From the NCBI RefSeq assembly GCF_002980555.1, contig NZ_PVBT01000002.1, positions 744,001-808,000 of the forward strand: DNA of 64,000 nt, in the 5' to 3' direction. Both the position numbers and the translations under genes were made by a program. This document shows, in pieces, positions 1 through 8,323 of this stretch. Each line of letters opens with the position of its first letter. Position 1 is the first letter of the stretch. Under the pieces are notes generated by a model. It did not search any database and was not told the DNA's origin. It was given only the letters and a program-made list of their open reading frames with translations. The stretch is from Phyllobacterium myrsinacearum (GTDB lineage: Bacteria; Pseudomonadota; Alphaproteobacteria; Rhizobiales; Rhizobiaceae).

Positions 1-515
1 GCCTTTTCGATACCGTGCAGAAGGCCGTGCTTTTCCGGCGGCGGGGGCTCTGTGGCTTTTCCCGTTTTGAAATGAAGTGTGCCGTGGGTTAAGTCCGCGG
101 AGGTTGCACCATCGACCTTGATCTTGTCGCCTTCGTGCAGGTTGATGATCTTGATGGGGCTGGCAAGCTTGATGTCGAGATTGCCAGGCTGATATTCGAA
201 CGTACCTGTGCCTTCTGAAGACTCAAAATCGATGATCGTTGGATTTGCAAGTTTAACGCCGAGCGCCGGCGCGCTGAGTGAGAGCGTACAGTCTTTTCCT
301 ATTCCATAGGTGATGTGTCCAAGCGCTTCTATGTCAAGTCCAGCCGGGTTCACCGTCAGATGGGCGCCATTGAAAAGGTCGATTCTGGCAATGTTGAGTG
401 CGCCGAGGTCGATTGATTTGCTGTCCAGAACAACGTTGTCGCCAACGATGATATAGTAGCCATCGCCTAGATCCCGTAGTTCGGGGGGCGGGCCTTTGTC
501 GGGTGCTGTGGCCAT
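1..515 (-). CDS. Hypothetical protein, 3' end outside window
   Basis: An open frame on the minus strand starts at an ATG (513-515) preceded by an AGGAAA-like ribosome site and stays open to the window edge, giving at least 171 residues. The visible part begins MATAPDKGPPPEL and is rich in short beta-prone stretches with Asp, Gly, Leu and Ile, in a repetitive layout such as 'INLHEGDKIKVDGA'. No signal peptide or membrane segment is seen. I do not recognise the family. The pattern would suit a beta-solenoid or surface-associated protein, but that is only an impression. It lies 38 bp downstream of the AraC-type regulator gene and on the same strand, so the two may be cotranscribed. Confidence 0.6.
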   Translation of the reverse strand, partial: MATAPDKGPPPELRDLGDGYYIIVGDNVVLDSKSIDLGALNIARIDLFNGAHLTVNPAGLDIEALGHITYGIGKDCTLSLSAPALGVKLANPTIIDFESSEGTGTFEYQPGNLDIKLASPIKIINLHEGDKIKVDGATSADLTHGTLHFKTGKATEPPPPEKHGLLHGIEK

Positions 516-553
516 ATTGCTGTTTCCTTCTGAAAATGAATTGGTGATAAAAA

Positions 554-1531
554 TCAAAGGGTTGTGGCTCTTTGCGCTCCTGTGCGCAGATGAGCGCGTA
601 TATCGATGGATGGTTTTTGCCCGTAAATGTCGCGATAGGTGGCGGCAAAGCGCGCTGGATTTGAAAACTGCAGGCTGCTTGCAAGATCAGTAACGGTTCT
701 GGCCCTGCCCGCGATGATGAGGTCATGCGCTTCTGCGATCCGGTAATGCGACAGAATTTGGGTTGGGGTTGCATCGCGGAAATGCCGGAATATCCGCTGC
801 AGTGTTCGCGTGCTGCACCCCGCAGCACCGGCGATGTGATCGACGGTGATGGATGCGTAGAGATTGCTGCGGATGAATTCCTCGGCACGGCGTAGCTGTT
901 TCGGGCACGGTTGGCGCGCGGAACGGTCGCCAAGGCAGAGATTGTGGGGCGCTGATGCGTAGAGTTGAGCGATCAGCAACTGCTCGTAGCTGTTGGCCAA
1001 AGGTGATCCCTCCCCTTCCCTTTTTCTGAGAAGCAGGAAATTGATCGTGCGGTACAGACTGGATACGGCGTGCCTGCGGAAATCGGCGACCGTCGCAAAC
1101 CGGGGCTCATGAAAGCAAAATTGTCCGGACCACAGACCGAAGTGATTGCGCAGCACGGAGAGTGGAATCTGGAATGCGAGCCAGCGGCACCCCTTGCTTA
1201 GTTTGAGCAAGGTGGCAGGGCCGTTGATGACAGCTCCGGCCCCGCCGTCCGGGATGATCGATGCGAGGTGCAATCTGGTGTTGTGGCGTTCGATGACACC
1301 ATCGAGCACAAAGATGTAAACGACGTGGTCTGCCTTACCGTCCAAAACGATGTCCATCGGATGGGACGTCGAACCCTTCAGGACCTGGGTCTCATTGAGA
1401 CGGTAGATCTCGTTGAGAGACAGATGTGGAAAAATGGCGGCCCGTTCGCCAGTGCGTATTGGCGCTGCGGGCGGTGGTAGCGGAGGACTAGACATGCGGT
1501 CAGGATTGCTATCGCGAATGGTATCGAACAT
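554..1531 (-). CDS. AraC-family transcriptional regulator
   Basis: A 325-residue protein with the usual AraC layout. The N-terminal two thirds resemble the AraC_binding_2 sensing domain, and the last ~100 residues form the double helix-turn-helix (from about residue 215, 'RRAEEFIRSNLYASITVDHIA', then 'GCSTRTLQRIFRHF' and 'NPARFAATYRDIYGQKPS'). It is a cytoplasmic DNA-binding activator; the effector cannot be told from sequence. Its start faces the symporter gene on the other strand across ~310 bp, so control of that transporter or of the downstream unknown gene is plausible but unproven. Confidence 0.85.
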   Translation of the reverse strand: MFDTIRDSNPDRMSSPPLPPPAAPIRTGERAAIFPHLSLNEIYRLNETQVLKGSTSHPMDIVLDGKADHVVYIFVLDGVIERHNTRLHLASIIPDGGAGAVINGPATLLKLSKGCRWLAFQIPLSVLRNHFGLWSGQFCFHEPRFATVADFRRHAVSSLYRTINFLLLRKREGEGSPLANSYEQLLIAQLYASAPHNLCLGDRSARQPCPKQLRRAEEFIRSNLYASITVDHIAGAAGCSTRTLQRIFRHFRDATPTQILSHYRIAEAHDLIIAGRARTVTDLASSLQFSNPARFAATYRDIYGQKPSIDIRAHLRTGAQRATTL

Positions 1532-1842
1532 TGCTTCAATCCTTGCAAAAAGAGTGGTGATTGAAATCAGTGCGCCGGAAAATACAATTTTAAATAGAAT
1601 ATATTTTACTAGTAATTTTAGGTTGTATTGTTAGCCAGAGATCGCTGCCGCGTAAATGCAACTTTAGTACAAGGGAATTGTTTGCCTGGAATCGCGCTGT
1701 TTCTGGAAAGAAACAGTTGAAGAACAGGTGAATTCAGGAATTGATCGTTCTGCGGGCTCTTCGATTGATGGTAGGTTGGCCACATTTGCAGGAGTCGCCG
1801 AGGCGGCTCAATCCCGTGTGTTCCCTGAGCGAGATTGTTGAC
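1532..1842. other. Divergent intergenic region
   Basis: This holds the promoters of the AraC-type gene (leftward) and the symporter gene (rightward). It has an AT-rich core at about 1570-1630. In-frame TTG codons upstream, from 1741, could extend the symporter by up to 34 residues, but that extension is Arg/Pro-rich and unlike the family. No further gene is seen. Confidence 0.5.
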
Positions 1843-3210
1843 ATGAGCAAGCCATCTTCTGGCCCCGTACCGGCCAGCCCAAAACCCCTTTACCGTTCAT
1901 TTGGTTTTCAGGTTATCGTCGCGATGATCATCGGGCTTTTGCTCGGCCTCATCGCCCGCAACCTTGGCCCGGATGCGGCGGGCAATCCGAACTGGCTGAG
2001 CGTGACGCTGCAGACCGTGGGTTCGATCTTTGTGCAGCTGTTGCGGGCACTGGTGCCAGCACTGATTTTTACCGCAATCGTGGCAAGCATCAGCAATCTG
2101 CGCGCCCTGAACAATGCAGCTGCTCTTGTCTGGCAAACGCTGCTGTGGTTCGCCATAACGGCGCTAGTCTCTGTCGTGATCGGCATTGGGCTCGGACTTG
2201 TCATTCAGCCCGGAATCAATTCCAGTGTGCTCGCCTCCGCCGCTTCCGTTCCATCGTCGACGGGCTCATGGCTCGATTTCCTGAAAGGGCTCGTTCCCTC
2301 GAACATGCTGGGCTTGCAGGCGTCGACCAAAATCACCGGTGGTTCAGCCAGCACCGCTTTGTCTTTCAACGTGCTGCAGATTGTCATCATTTCCATCGTG
2401 GTTGGCATTGCGGCGCTGCGCGTCGGATCCGTGGCCGAGCCGTTCCTGGATTTCAATCGCGCGCTCCTGGCCGTTGTGCGGAAGATTCTCTGGTGGGTGA
2501 TCCGCTTGACGCCAATCGGAACGATCGGGCTCCTTGGCACTGCGGTGGCACAGTATGGCTGGGAAACGCTGGCACAATTGGGCTGGTTTTCCGCCGCCGT
2601 CTATATCGGTCTTGGATTGGTGCTCTTTGTGGTCTATCCGATCGTACTTCTGGCCAACGGCCTCAATCCGGCCCGGTTTTTCGCGGGAGCCTGGCCAGCG
2701 ATCCAGCTTGGCTTTGTTTCCCGTTCGTCCATTGGAACCCTGCCAGTCACCGAAGCCGTGACGGAAGGCAATCTCGGAGTGCCGCGGGAATATGCGGCCT
2801 TTGCCGTCCCGCTGGGTGCGACCACGAAGATGGACGGCTGCGCCGCGATCTATCCGGCCATCGCCGCAATCTTCGTCGCGCAGTTCTACAATGTGCCTCT
2901 GGGTGTTCAGGAATATCTTCTGATTGCCTTTGTGTCGGTCATCGGTTCCGCGGCGACGGCTGGGCTGACCGGCGCGATTGTCATGCTGACATTGACGCTT
3001 TCCACGCTGGGCCTGCCATTGCAGGGTGTCGGGCTTTTGCTGGCGGTCGATCCGATTTTGGATATGGGCCGCACGGCGGTGAATGTTGCGGGGCAGGCGC
3101 TGATTCCAACCATCGTTGCCAAGCGGCAGGGAATTCTGGATCAGGACCGCTATGACAGCACGACAACGATTGACGTGATCGACCCGGCTGCTGTGGCTTC
3201 GGCTGCCTGA
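1843..3210 (+). CDS. Dicarboxylate/amino acid:cation symporter (DAACS family)
   Basis: A 455-residue inner-membrane symporter of the GltP/DctA/SstT type that moves a dicarboxylate or amino acid with Na+ or H+. Eight or more hydrophobic segments are seen, starting with 'FQVIVAMIIGLLLGLIA'. The re-entrant serine loop appears as 'SRSSIGTLPVTEAV', and the conserved transmembrane motif as 'GATTKMDGCAAIYPAIAA', a variant of the family's GATxNMDG. The ATG at 1843 is chosen because family members begin shortly before the first helix; a TTG at 1741 in the same frame is the alternative. A strong terminator follows the gene. The substrate cannot be fixed from sequence; the divergent AraC gene is a possible regulator. 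Confidence 0.88.
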   Translation: MSKPSSGPVPASPKPLYRSFGFQVIVAMIIGLLLGLIARNLGPDAAGNPNWLSVTLQTVGSIFVQLLRALVPALIFTAIVASISNLRALNNAAALVWQTLLWFAITALVSVVIGIGLGLVIQPGINSSVLASAASVPSSTGSWLDFLKGLVPSNMLGLQASTKITGGSASTALSFNVLQIVIISIVVGIAALRVGSVAEPFLDFNRALLAVVRKILWWVIRLTPIGTIGLLGTAVAQYGWETLAQLGWFSAAVYIGLGLVLFVVYPIVLLANGLNPARFFAGAWPAIQLGFVSRSSIGTLPVTEAVTEGNLGVPREYAAFAVPLGATTKMDGCAAIYPAIAAIFVAQFYNVPLGVQEYLLIAFVSVIGSAATAGLTGAIVMLTLTLSTLGLPLQGVGLLLAVDPILDMGRTAVNVAGQALIPTIVAKRQGILDQDRYDSTTTIDVIDPAAVASAA

Positions 3211-3230
3211 GAACATCTGTTGTTGATAAA

Positions 3231-3260
3231 GCGCGGCAGCGCTGCCGCGCTTTCTTTTTT
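3231..3260 (+). terminator. Rho-independent terminator of the symporter gene
   Basis: A perfect self-complementary run GCGCGGCAGC/GCTGCCGCGC (3231-3250) is followed directly by TTTCTTTTTT. It starts 20 bp after the symporter stop codon. Confidence 0.9.
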
Positions 3261-3262
3261 GC

Positions 3263-3278
3263 GTTGACAGCTGTCAAC
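3263..3278. promoter_or_regulatory. 16-bp perfect palindrome, copy 1 (possible operator)
   Basis: GTTGACAGCTGTCAAC is a perfect dyad. An identical copy lies 105 bp downstream (3368-3383), and both precede the L,D-transpeptidase gene. Two identical dyads ten helical turns apart suggest a cooperatively bound dimeric repressor. The binding protein is unknown. Confidence 0.5.
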
Positions 3279-3367
3279 TGCCTGCCGATTCGGAGGTCCG
3301 TGCTTGGGCGGCGCATGGCTGTAGATGCGCCCTCGGCAATGCAGGCTGTAAGGTGATTCTGGAATCA

Positions 3368-3383
3368 GTTGACAGCTGTCAAC
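3368..3383. promoter_or_regulatory. 16-bp perfect palindrome, copy 2 (possible operator)
   Basis: Second identical copy of GTTGACAGCTGTCAAC, about 120 bp upstream of the L,D-transpeptidase start. The centre-to-centre distance from copy 1 is 105 bp, close to an integral number of DNA turns. Confidence 0.5.
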
Positions 3384-3502
3384 CCATCGAATCCGCCCGT
3401 AGGCCCCCTTATGGTTAAAATACCTCGCGGCGGGTTCACTCTTTGTAAACCACACTTCCATAGAGTTTTACGCAATTGCCACAGTTGTAAGCGAGTACCA
3501 AG

Positions 3503-4240
3503 TTGTCCAAGCGTAATCAGGCAGTCGACCATAGTCTGCACACCCCCGCCATCTCCCGGCGTCATCTCCTGCTGGGCGCAGGCTCCCTCGCTGTTCTCGG
3601 CGTGTCCGGATGCTCGCAGACATTCGAGCTTCCCGATATGAGCGTTGACACCATGTCGACCGGCAGCATCCGCCCGCAGATCAGCGTGGATAAATCTGTC
3701 ACGGTTCCCGACGTCATGTACGCGGCGGTGCAGGAAGGCCCCTATTCGCTCCCGGCGATCCCCTATCAGAAAGTTCCTGCCCAGTTCCGTCGACAGATCG
3801 TCGTTGATCCCACCGGCGAGCAGCCGGGAACAATCGTCGTTCGGTTGCAGGAGCGTTTCCTCTATCTGGTGCAGCCGGGCGGTGATGCTATCCGCTACGG
3901 TGTCGGTATCGGCAAGGCGGGCTTCCTGTGGAGCGGCCGTGCCAACATCCAGTACAAGAAGGAATGGCCGCGCTGGACGCCGCCGCGCGAAATGATCCAG
4001 CGCAAGCCCGAATTGGTGAAATTCGAAAACGGCATGGAGCCTGGACCGCAGAACCCGCTGGGAGCACGCGCGCTTTACATCTACAAGGATGGTGTCGATA
4101 CTGGCTATCGCATCCATGGCTCGCCGGAGTGGTGGTCGATCGGGCAGTCCATGTCATCCGGCTGCGTGCGTCTCATCAATCAGGATATTATCGATCTCTA
4201 CAGTCGCGTCCCTGGCAAAGCCACGGTTGTGGTGGGGTAG
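3503..4240 (+). CDS. L,D-transpeptidase (YkuD domain), Tat-type lipoprotein-like signal
   Basis: A 245-residue exported enzyme of the L,D-transpeptidase family, which cross-links peptidoglycan or anchors proteins to it. The N-terminus has a twin-arginine motif 'SRRHLLLGAGSLAVLG' ending in a lipobox-like 'VSGC'. The YkuD active site is clear: 'YRIHGSPEWWSIG' followed by 'SSGCVRL', giving the catalytic His and Cys. The start is a TTG at 3503: an in-frame TAA sits at 3488-3490 and no ATG lies between it and the Tat motif. Two identical palindromes upstream suggest specific regulation. A terminator follows. Family assignment is firm; the exact cell-wall role is not. Confidence 0.88.
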   Translation: MSKRNQAVDHSLHTPAISRRHLLLGAGSLAVLGVSGCSQTFELPDMSVDTMSTGSIRPQISVDKSVTVPDVMYAAVQEGPYSLPAIPYQKVPAQFRRQIVVDPTGEQPGTIVVRLQERFLYLVQPGGDAIRYGVGIGKAGFLWSGRANIQYKKEWPRWTPPREMIQRKPELVKFENGMEPGPQNPLGARALYIYKDGVDTGYRIHGSPEWWSIGQSMSSGCVRLINQDIIDLYSRVPGKATVVVG

Positions 4241-4274
4241 GGGAAACCCCGTACGGATCATTGCAGAACAGAAT

Positions 4275-4310
4275 AACGGGCTGGGACCCATCGTCTCCGG
4301 CCCGTTTTTC
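4275..4310 (+). terminator. Rho-independent terminator after the L,D-transpeptidase gene
   Basis: AACGGGC (4275-4281) pairs with GCCCGTT (4300-4306), and the right arm runs into a T-tract. It lies 35 bp after the stop codon and could also serve the convergent recombinase gene. Confidence 0.75.
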
Positions 4311-4376
4311 TATCAGGCACGGCTGTGCGCATTCGATCTGCGCCATCGCGATAGCTTTATCCCGCCTGTCTGGAGT

Positions 4377-5276
4377 TCAAGCCCGGATAAGCCCGAGCCT
4401 GCGGGCTCTGTCCATGAGGTTTTTGACCGATGAGGCAGCCCAACGGGCGGCACCGCGCGGCGTCCGTTCGTGCATGGCCTCAAGCTGGCCGGCGATCTCG
4501 CGCAGGGTCAAATCCGGATTGGCATTGGCAATGCCGGTTATCAGCATCATGAGCCGGTCCTCCGGGGTCCGGCGAGGGGAGGGGGCTATCAGCTGCGCAT
4601 CCGCAAGCCCCTCATTGACCAGCAATCGCACCGAACGGCGCAGGCGGTCGGCGTTCCAGATTTGCCCGGTCTGGTGGCGCAGGCTGCGGGCCACCTCGTC
4701 CCAGGGGTGCTCGGGACGCATACGCTGCACGATGGGCAGCCAGGAGGACATCGCGGCTGTCAGATCCGCCAGGTGGCCGCGCCTGCGGGCCTCGGAGAGC
4801 TTTGCCAACGCCTCGGGGTTCTTTTCGCGCAGGCCAGGATTGCCCGGAAGCTTGCCCCGCGCGCGGGCGGCATTGATCCCCGCCTTGGTGCGTTCGGAAA
4901 TCAGGGCGCGCTCCAGCTGAGCCACGGCGCCGAGAACCTGCAGGGAGAACATGCCTTGGGGTGTGGAGGTGTCGATGGGATCATGCAGCGAGCGGAAATG
5001 CGCACCCTTTTCCTCCAACTGCTCGATGACAGTCAGGAGATGGCTGACGGACCGCGCGAGCCGGTCGAGGCGGACAACCACCAGGACATCACCACTCCTG
5101 ATCTCACGCAGGAGGCGGGCCAGGACGGGGCGGGCGCGCGACGCACCCGAACCGTGTTCCTCGAAAATGGTGCCGCAGCCTGCAGCCTTGAGTTCCAGAA
5201 GCTGGGCATCGTTGGCCTGATCTTCAGTCGAGACGCGGGCGTAGCCAATCAAGGCGGGTTTGGATGATACAGTCAT
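4377..5276 (-). CDS. Serine recombinase (resolvase/invertase family)
   Basis: A 299-residue small-serine-recombinase-type enzyme that cuts and rejoins DNA through a 5'-phosphoserine. The catalytic domain (residues 1-~140) shows 'IGYARVSTEDQ' with the nucleophilic Ser, 'VVRLDRLARS' and 'GAVAQLERALISERT'. The C-terminal ~150 residues are longer than in Tn3 TnpR, which is typical of the ~300-residue plasmid and transposon resolvases. The ATG at 5276 is preferred, since the frame could start nine codons earlier but homologous proteins begin near the beta-strand 'PALIGYARVS'. The DNA just upstream is AT-rich and followed by transposase debris, so this gene probably came in with a mobile element. 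Confidence 0.85.
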   Translation of the reverse strand: MTVSSKPALIGYARVSTEDQANDAQLLELKAAGCGTIFEEHGSGASRARPVLARLLREIRSGDVLVVVRLDRLARSVSHLLTVIEQLEEKGAHFRSLHDPIDTSTPQGMFSLQVLGAVAQLERALISERTKAGINAARARGKLPGNPGLREKNPEALAKLSEARRRGHLADLTAAMSSWLPIVQRMRPEHPWDEVARSLRHQTGQIWNADRLRRSVRLLVNEGLADAQLIAPSPRRTPEDRLMMLITGIANANPDLTLREIAGQLEAMHERTPRGAARWAASSVKNLMDRARRLGLIRA

Positions 5277-5640
5277 GTTTGTGAATGTAGCCCAAATTTG
5301 CAAAAAATACAGAGAAGCAAGTTATAACAAAAGAACAGTTATATACGCCGACAAAGAGGAAAACACCGGCGAATACGCGGGCGCCAGGACAGAGCCAAGA
5401 GGGCAGGGGACTCCAGAAAACCCAGTAAAAGCAATGCTCTAACGTCGAGCAAATGCAAGAAATGGGCATATATGGGGCCGATGGACGACCGCGGAACGCA
5501 TTGTGTCTACGGGAGACGGAAATCGGAGCGCGCAAAGCTCGTCCAGCTGAATTAAGGCAGATTTATAGTCCATGATGCAGAAGCTAATGGATATATAAAT
5601 ACCTAATAGTGATAAAAATGTAATAAAAACAATAATACTC
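5277..5640. other. AT-rich region upstream of the recombinase, possible res-type site
   Basis: No convincing gene. The stretch near 5310-5350 is AT-rich and carries GTTATAAC (5321-5328) and a second GTTATA at 5338. Recombination sites of resolvase genes usually lie here, but I cannot identify the standard subsite spacing. Confidence 0.3.
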
Positions 5641-5641
5641 A

Positions 5642-5800
5642 CTGCCGACGATCGTGATCTGCGACGAAGAAGAAGCTGCCGTCCTGTATGCCGGACTATT
5701 ATCCGCCCCGTTTATCACAGTCGATGATACAGGCGCTAAACATCCGCGGCGCGATGGTATCATCCATATTTCACGTGAATTTGGAGGCGGGGGGGCGGTC
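5642..5800 (+). pseudogene. Transposase fragment (DDTG-type)
   Basis: The frame through 5642-5800 reads 'LPTIVICDEEEAAVLYAG' and then 'FITVDDTGAKHPRRDG'. This matches the catalytic-core stretch 'xIxVDDTGARHxGxNG' that I know from a common bacterial transposase group. The match ends after about 50 residues, and no start or remaining domains are present on either side. It is therefore an insertion-sequence remnant. Its orientation is opposite to the serine recombinase. The IS family cannot be named with certainty. Confidence 0.5.
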
Positions 5801-5982
5801 GACCAAGATGGTTTACGGATCTGCTATGAGGGCCCTGTGATAGCCTCGATTGCACCTTCCCGTCAGTGTGCGATCAACGATGGTATCTTGTGTGCTTGCG
5901 CCACCTTACACTGGTCGAGCGCGGCGACTGTATTGTGCAAATGACTGGTCCAACGGCGCGATCAGCCCTTGATGTCCGTCGT

Positions 5983-6013
5983 ATTCTGGGCCGACTGTCA
6001 ATCGGCCCAGAAT
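5983..6013. repeat. Perfect 12-bp-stem hairpin
   Basis: ATTCTGGGCCGA (5983-5994) pairs perfectly with TCGGCCCAGAAT (6002-6013) around a 7-nt loop. It lies 73 bp beyond the 3' end of the IclR-type gene. No T-tract follows on either strand, so a classical terminator is unlikely. It could be a Rho-independent-like stop without a tail, or an end of the decayed mobile element. Confidence 0.5.
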
Positions 6014-6085
6014 GTGGGCTCGGACGCAGTTCAGTGCGTTTCCACACTCGATAACTTTGCAGTGGCTCTGAGATCGGATTTAACT

Positions 6086-6925
6086 TTACGATGACCCCGA
6101 TACGGATTTCAGGAAATGGAGGGGGTAACCCATCGCTTGCGATATTTCTTGCGCGGCATGCGATGCGGCAATCGCAGTTTGTTGCAATGGAAGCGTCGAG
6201 CGCTTGATTGCCAGGAAAGGGATAGTCAGCACTGCAAGCGTCTCGCCATGCAGGCCAAATACGGGATAGGAAATATTGGTAATTCCGGGGACCATTAATG
6301 AGGGCCGTAGATCATGGCCAACGCGGGAGACTTCGGCTACATGCTTGCGAACATTCTCGATATCTTCCTCGGTATGCATGCGGCTTTCTATTATGGCCAA
6401 CAGCCGCTCGAGTCTTTGGGGTTCAAGACCGGCGAGCAACACCAGCCCAGAACTTGTCTCGTGTGCTGGAAAGCGGGCACCCAATGCGACCGAATACGAC
6501 ATGTTCAGTGGCGAATTGATCTGCGATACCACCAAAAGCTCAGCGTCCCACAATACCCCCAGATGGCAACTCTGGTTGACTTCACTTGCCAGTCGTCGCA
6601 TTGGCCCCACCGAGGCTTCCGATAGACTGCGCACGGAAGGCATTGTGTGGACAAGCGAGAAAAGCTTCATCGAAAGTGAGAAGCGGTTGCCATTGTCTTC
6701 GCTTACGAGATACCCGCGAGCTACCAGCAATTGGATGATACGGTAGACCTCTTGTATGGATTTCCCAATCCCGGCTGCGATCTCGCTCTTGGTTTGCGGC
6801 GCTTGTGCCTGCGCCATGTATTCGATGACATCAATCGTCTTTGTGCCGGCCGGTACGCTGTAGGTGACACTCGGTGACAGGTCGGCACTATCGTCTCTGA
6901 TGCGTGATTGGCGTGGTTTCTTCAT
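6086..6925 (-). CDS. IclR-family transcriptional regulator
   Basis: A 279-residue regulator: N-terminal winged HTH ('TIDVIEYMAQAQAPQTKSEIA' to 'VARGYLVSEDNGNRFSLS') followed by the IclR effector-binding domain ('MRRLASEVNQSCHLGVLWDAELLVV' onward). The ATG at 6925 is chosen because a GAGAAG ribosome site precedes it and the frame's upstream extension has no homology feel. It is the last gene of a leftward operon with a CoA-transferase, an enoyl-CoA hydratase and an MFS carrier, and most likely senses their substrate or a product of it. The effector is not known. Confidence 0.88.
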   Translation of the reverse strand: MKKPRQSRIRDDSADLSPSVTYSVPAGTKTIDVIEYMAQAQAPQTKSEIAAGIGKSIQEVYRIIQLLVARGYLVSEDNGNRFSLSMKLFSLVHTMPSVRSLSEASVGPMRRLASEVNQSCHLGVLWDAELLVVSQINSPLNMSYSVALGARFPAHETSSGLVLLAGLEPQRLERLLAIIESRMHTEEDIENVRKHVAEVSRVGHDLRPSLMVPGITNISYPVFGLHGETLAVLTIPFLAIKRSTLPLQQTAIAASHAAQEISQAMGYPLHFLKSVSGSS

Positions 6926-6983
6926 GGACTTCTCAATTGAATACAGGCGTGGGTAGATCGCCATTTCTCGGTGGTATTCGATG

Positions 6984-8276
6984 TTATCCCACTGGGTGCT
7001 CCTCTCCAAGAGCCTTGGTCCAGACTGCGGACGGTACTTCCTTGCGTACAAAGATAAAGACACAAAGCGCGCCGCTTACCGCAATGGCGCCCGCCAGCAA
7101 GAAGGCGCTTTGGTAGACCCCAGTCCATTGGATCAGGATTCCGGTAATGGTGGGCGCGGCAATTCCCGCAAGATTTGCCACCAGGTGAACAAACCCGCTA
7201 ACGCTGCCCACGTGACGTTTTTCCACAACACTCAATATCGTCGTCCAATAAGCGGAGGCTGTGAGATACATGAAGAACACAGCGACTGTCATCGCTGTCA
7301 CAGCGGGTACGACGCTGGTTACCATGCCGGCAACGGCTACTGCGACGGCGGCGATGGATAGACTGACAACAAGCACGATCTTGCGTGAAAAAACGAGATT
7401 ACCCGTCTTGCGGAAAATGAAATCCGATACAAAGCCACCCAGGGCCATACCGACGAACCCAACAGACCACGGAATCATGCTGACGATAGACATCTGCGAC
7501 ACGCTCAGGTGCTGGATGTTGATTAGATAACTGGGGAACCAAGTCAGGAAGAAATACAATAGATATGAGTACCCGAAAAACGCAAAGGCAGTGGCAAGAA
7601 TGGTTGGTTTGCGGAGATAAGAGGTAAGGGCGCCGCGTTCAGTAGCGCTATTCTCTGGCTCCTGGTCCGAAGTGATATCATGGAGCTCCTGGGCCGTGAC
7701 CCGTTTGTGCTGAAACGGTTGGTCTTTCGACATGATCATCCACGCCACGACCCAGATCAAGCCGAGCATCATTATGGCAATAAAGGACGCACGCCAACCA
7801 AAGTGCAGGGCGACGAGACCGACGATGGGGCCCGCAATGGCACCACCCAAAGCGGTTCCCGCATTGGCGAGGCCAGAAGCGCGCCCCTGTTCGCGGCGCG
7901 GAAACCAATTGCTGATGGTTTTGTTGATCGTTGTGTTGAATGGTCCTTCAGCCATTCCGAACAGCACGCGCAGCACCAGAAGACTGCCGAAGCTGAAGGC
8001 GAGCGCAGTTGCCCCGCAAAATAAAGACCAGAGCAGCATGGCAATAGCCATCACCCTACGCGGGCCGAAACGATCAGCTGCATAACCGCCGATGAAGCAA
8101 AAGAGCGAATATCCGATGAAGAAACTGCTGAAGAGGATGCCCAGTTGCGCCGGATCAAGGGCAAGTTCCTTTGATACGAGCGGTGCGGCTATGGAAAGCG
8201 CTGCACGATCAATATAATTAATGATACCAGCGACGAAAATAAGGGCAATTAATTGCCAGCGAACCGTTTTTAACAC
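6984..8276 (-). CDS. MFS transporter, anion:cation symporter type
   Basis: A 430-residue, 12-helix inner-membrane carrier of the major facilitator superfamily. The loop 2-3 signature is 'YAADRFGPRRVMAIAM', and 'NWFPRREQGRASGLANAGTA' is typical of the ACS subfamily (organic acid/H+ symport). It starts with GTG at 8276, six bases after a GGAGGA site. It sits between the CoA-transferase and IclR genes, so it probably imports the acid that the operon activates to a CoA thioester. The substrate is inferred only as a carboxylate. Confidence 0.88.
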   Translation of the reverse strand: MLKTVRWQLIALIFVAGIINYIDRAALSIAAPLVSKELALDPAQLGILFSSFFIGYSLFCFIGGYAADRFGPRRVMAIAMLLWSLFCGATALAFSFGSLLVLRVLFGMAEGPFNTTINKTISNWFPRREQGRASGLANAGTALGGAIAGPIVGLVALHFGWRASFIAIMMLGLIWVVAWMIMSKDQPFQHKRVTAQELHDITSDQEPENSATERGALTSYLRKPTILATAFAFFGYSYLLYFFLTWFPSYLINIQHLSVSQMSIVSMIPWSVGFVGMALGGFVSDFIFRKTGNLVFSRKIVLVVSLSIAAVAVAVAGMVTSVVPAVTAMTVAVFFMYLTASAYWTTILSVVEKRHVGSVSGFVHLVANLAGIAAPTITGILIQWTGVYQSAFLLAGAIAVSGALCVFIFVRKEVPSAVWTKALGEEHPVG

Positions 8277-8323
8277 GATGCTCCTCCATTGGTTTTTTAT
8301 TTTTGTGGATTGCTAGGCAGTAC

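Noticed and set aside
2145-3155. Plus-strand frame of 336 codons inside the symporter gene
   Set aside because: It is the +1 frame of a clear membrane transporter and is Arg/Cys/Gly-rich without protein-like patterns.
3365-4117. Minus-strand frame of 250 codons opposite the L,D-transpeptidase
   Set aside because: Covers the twin palindromes and the coding strand of a well-supported gene; no family match.
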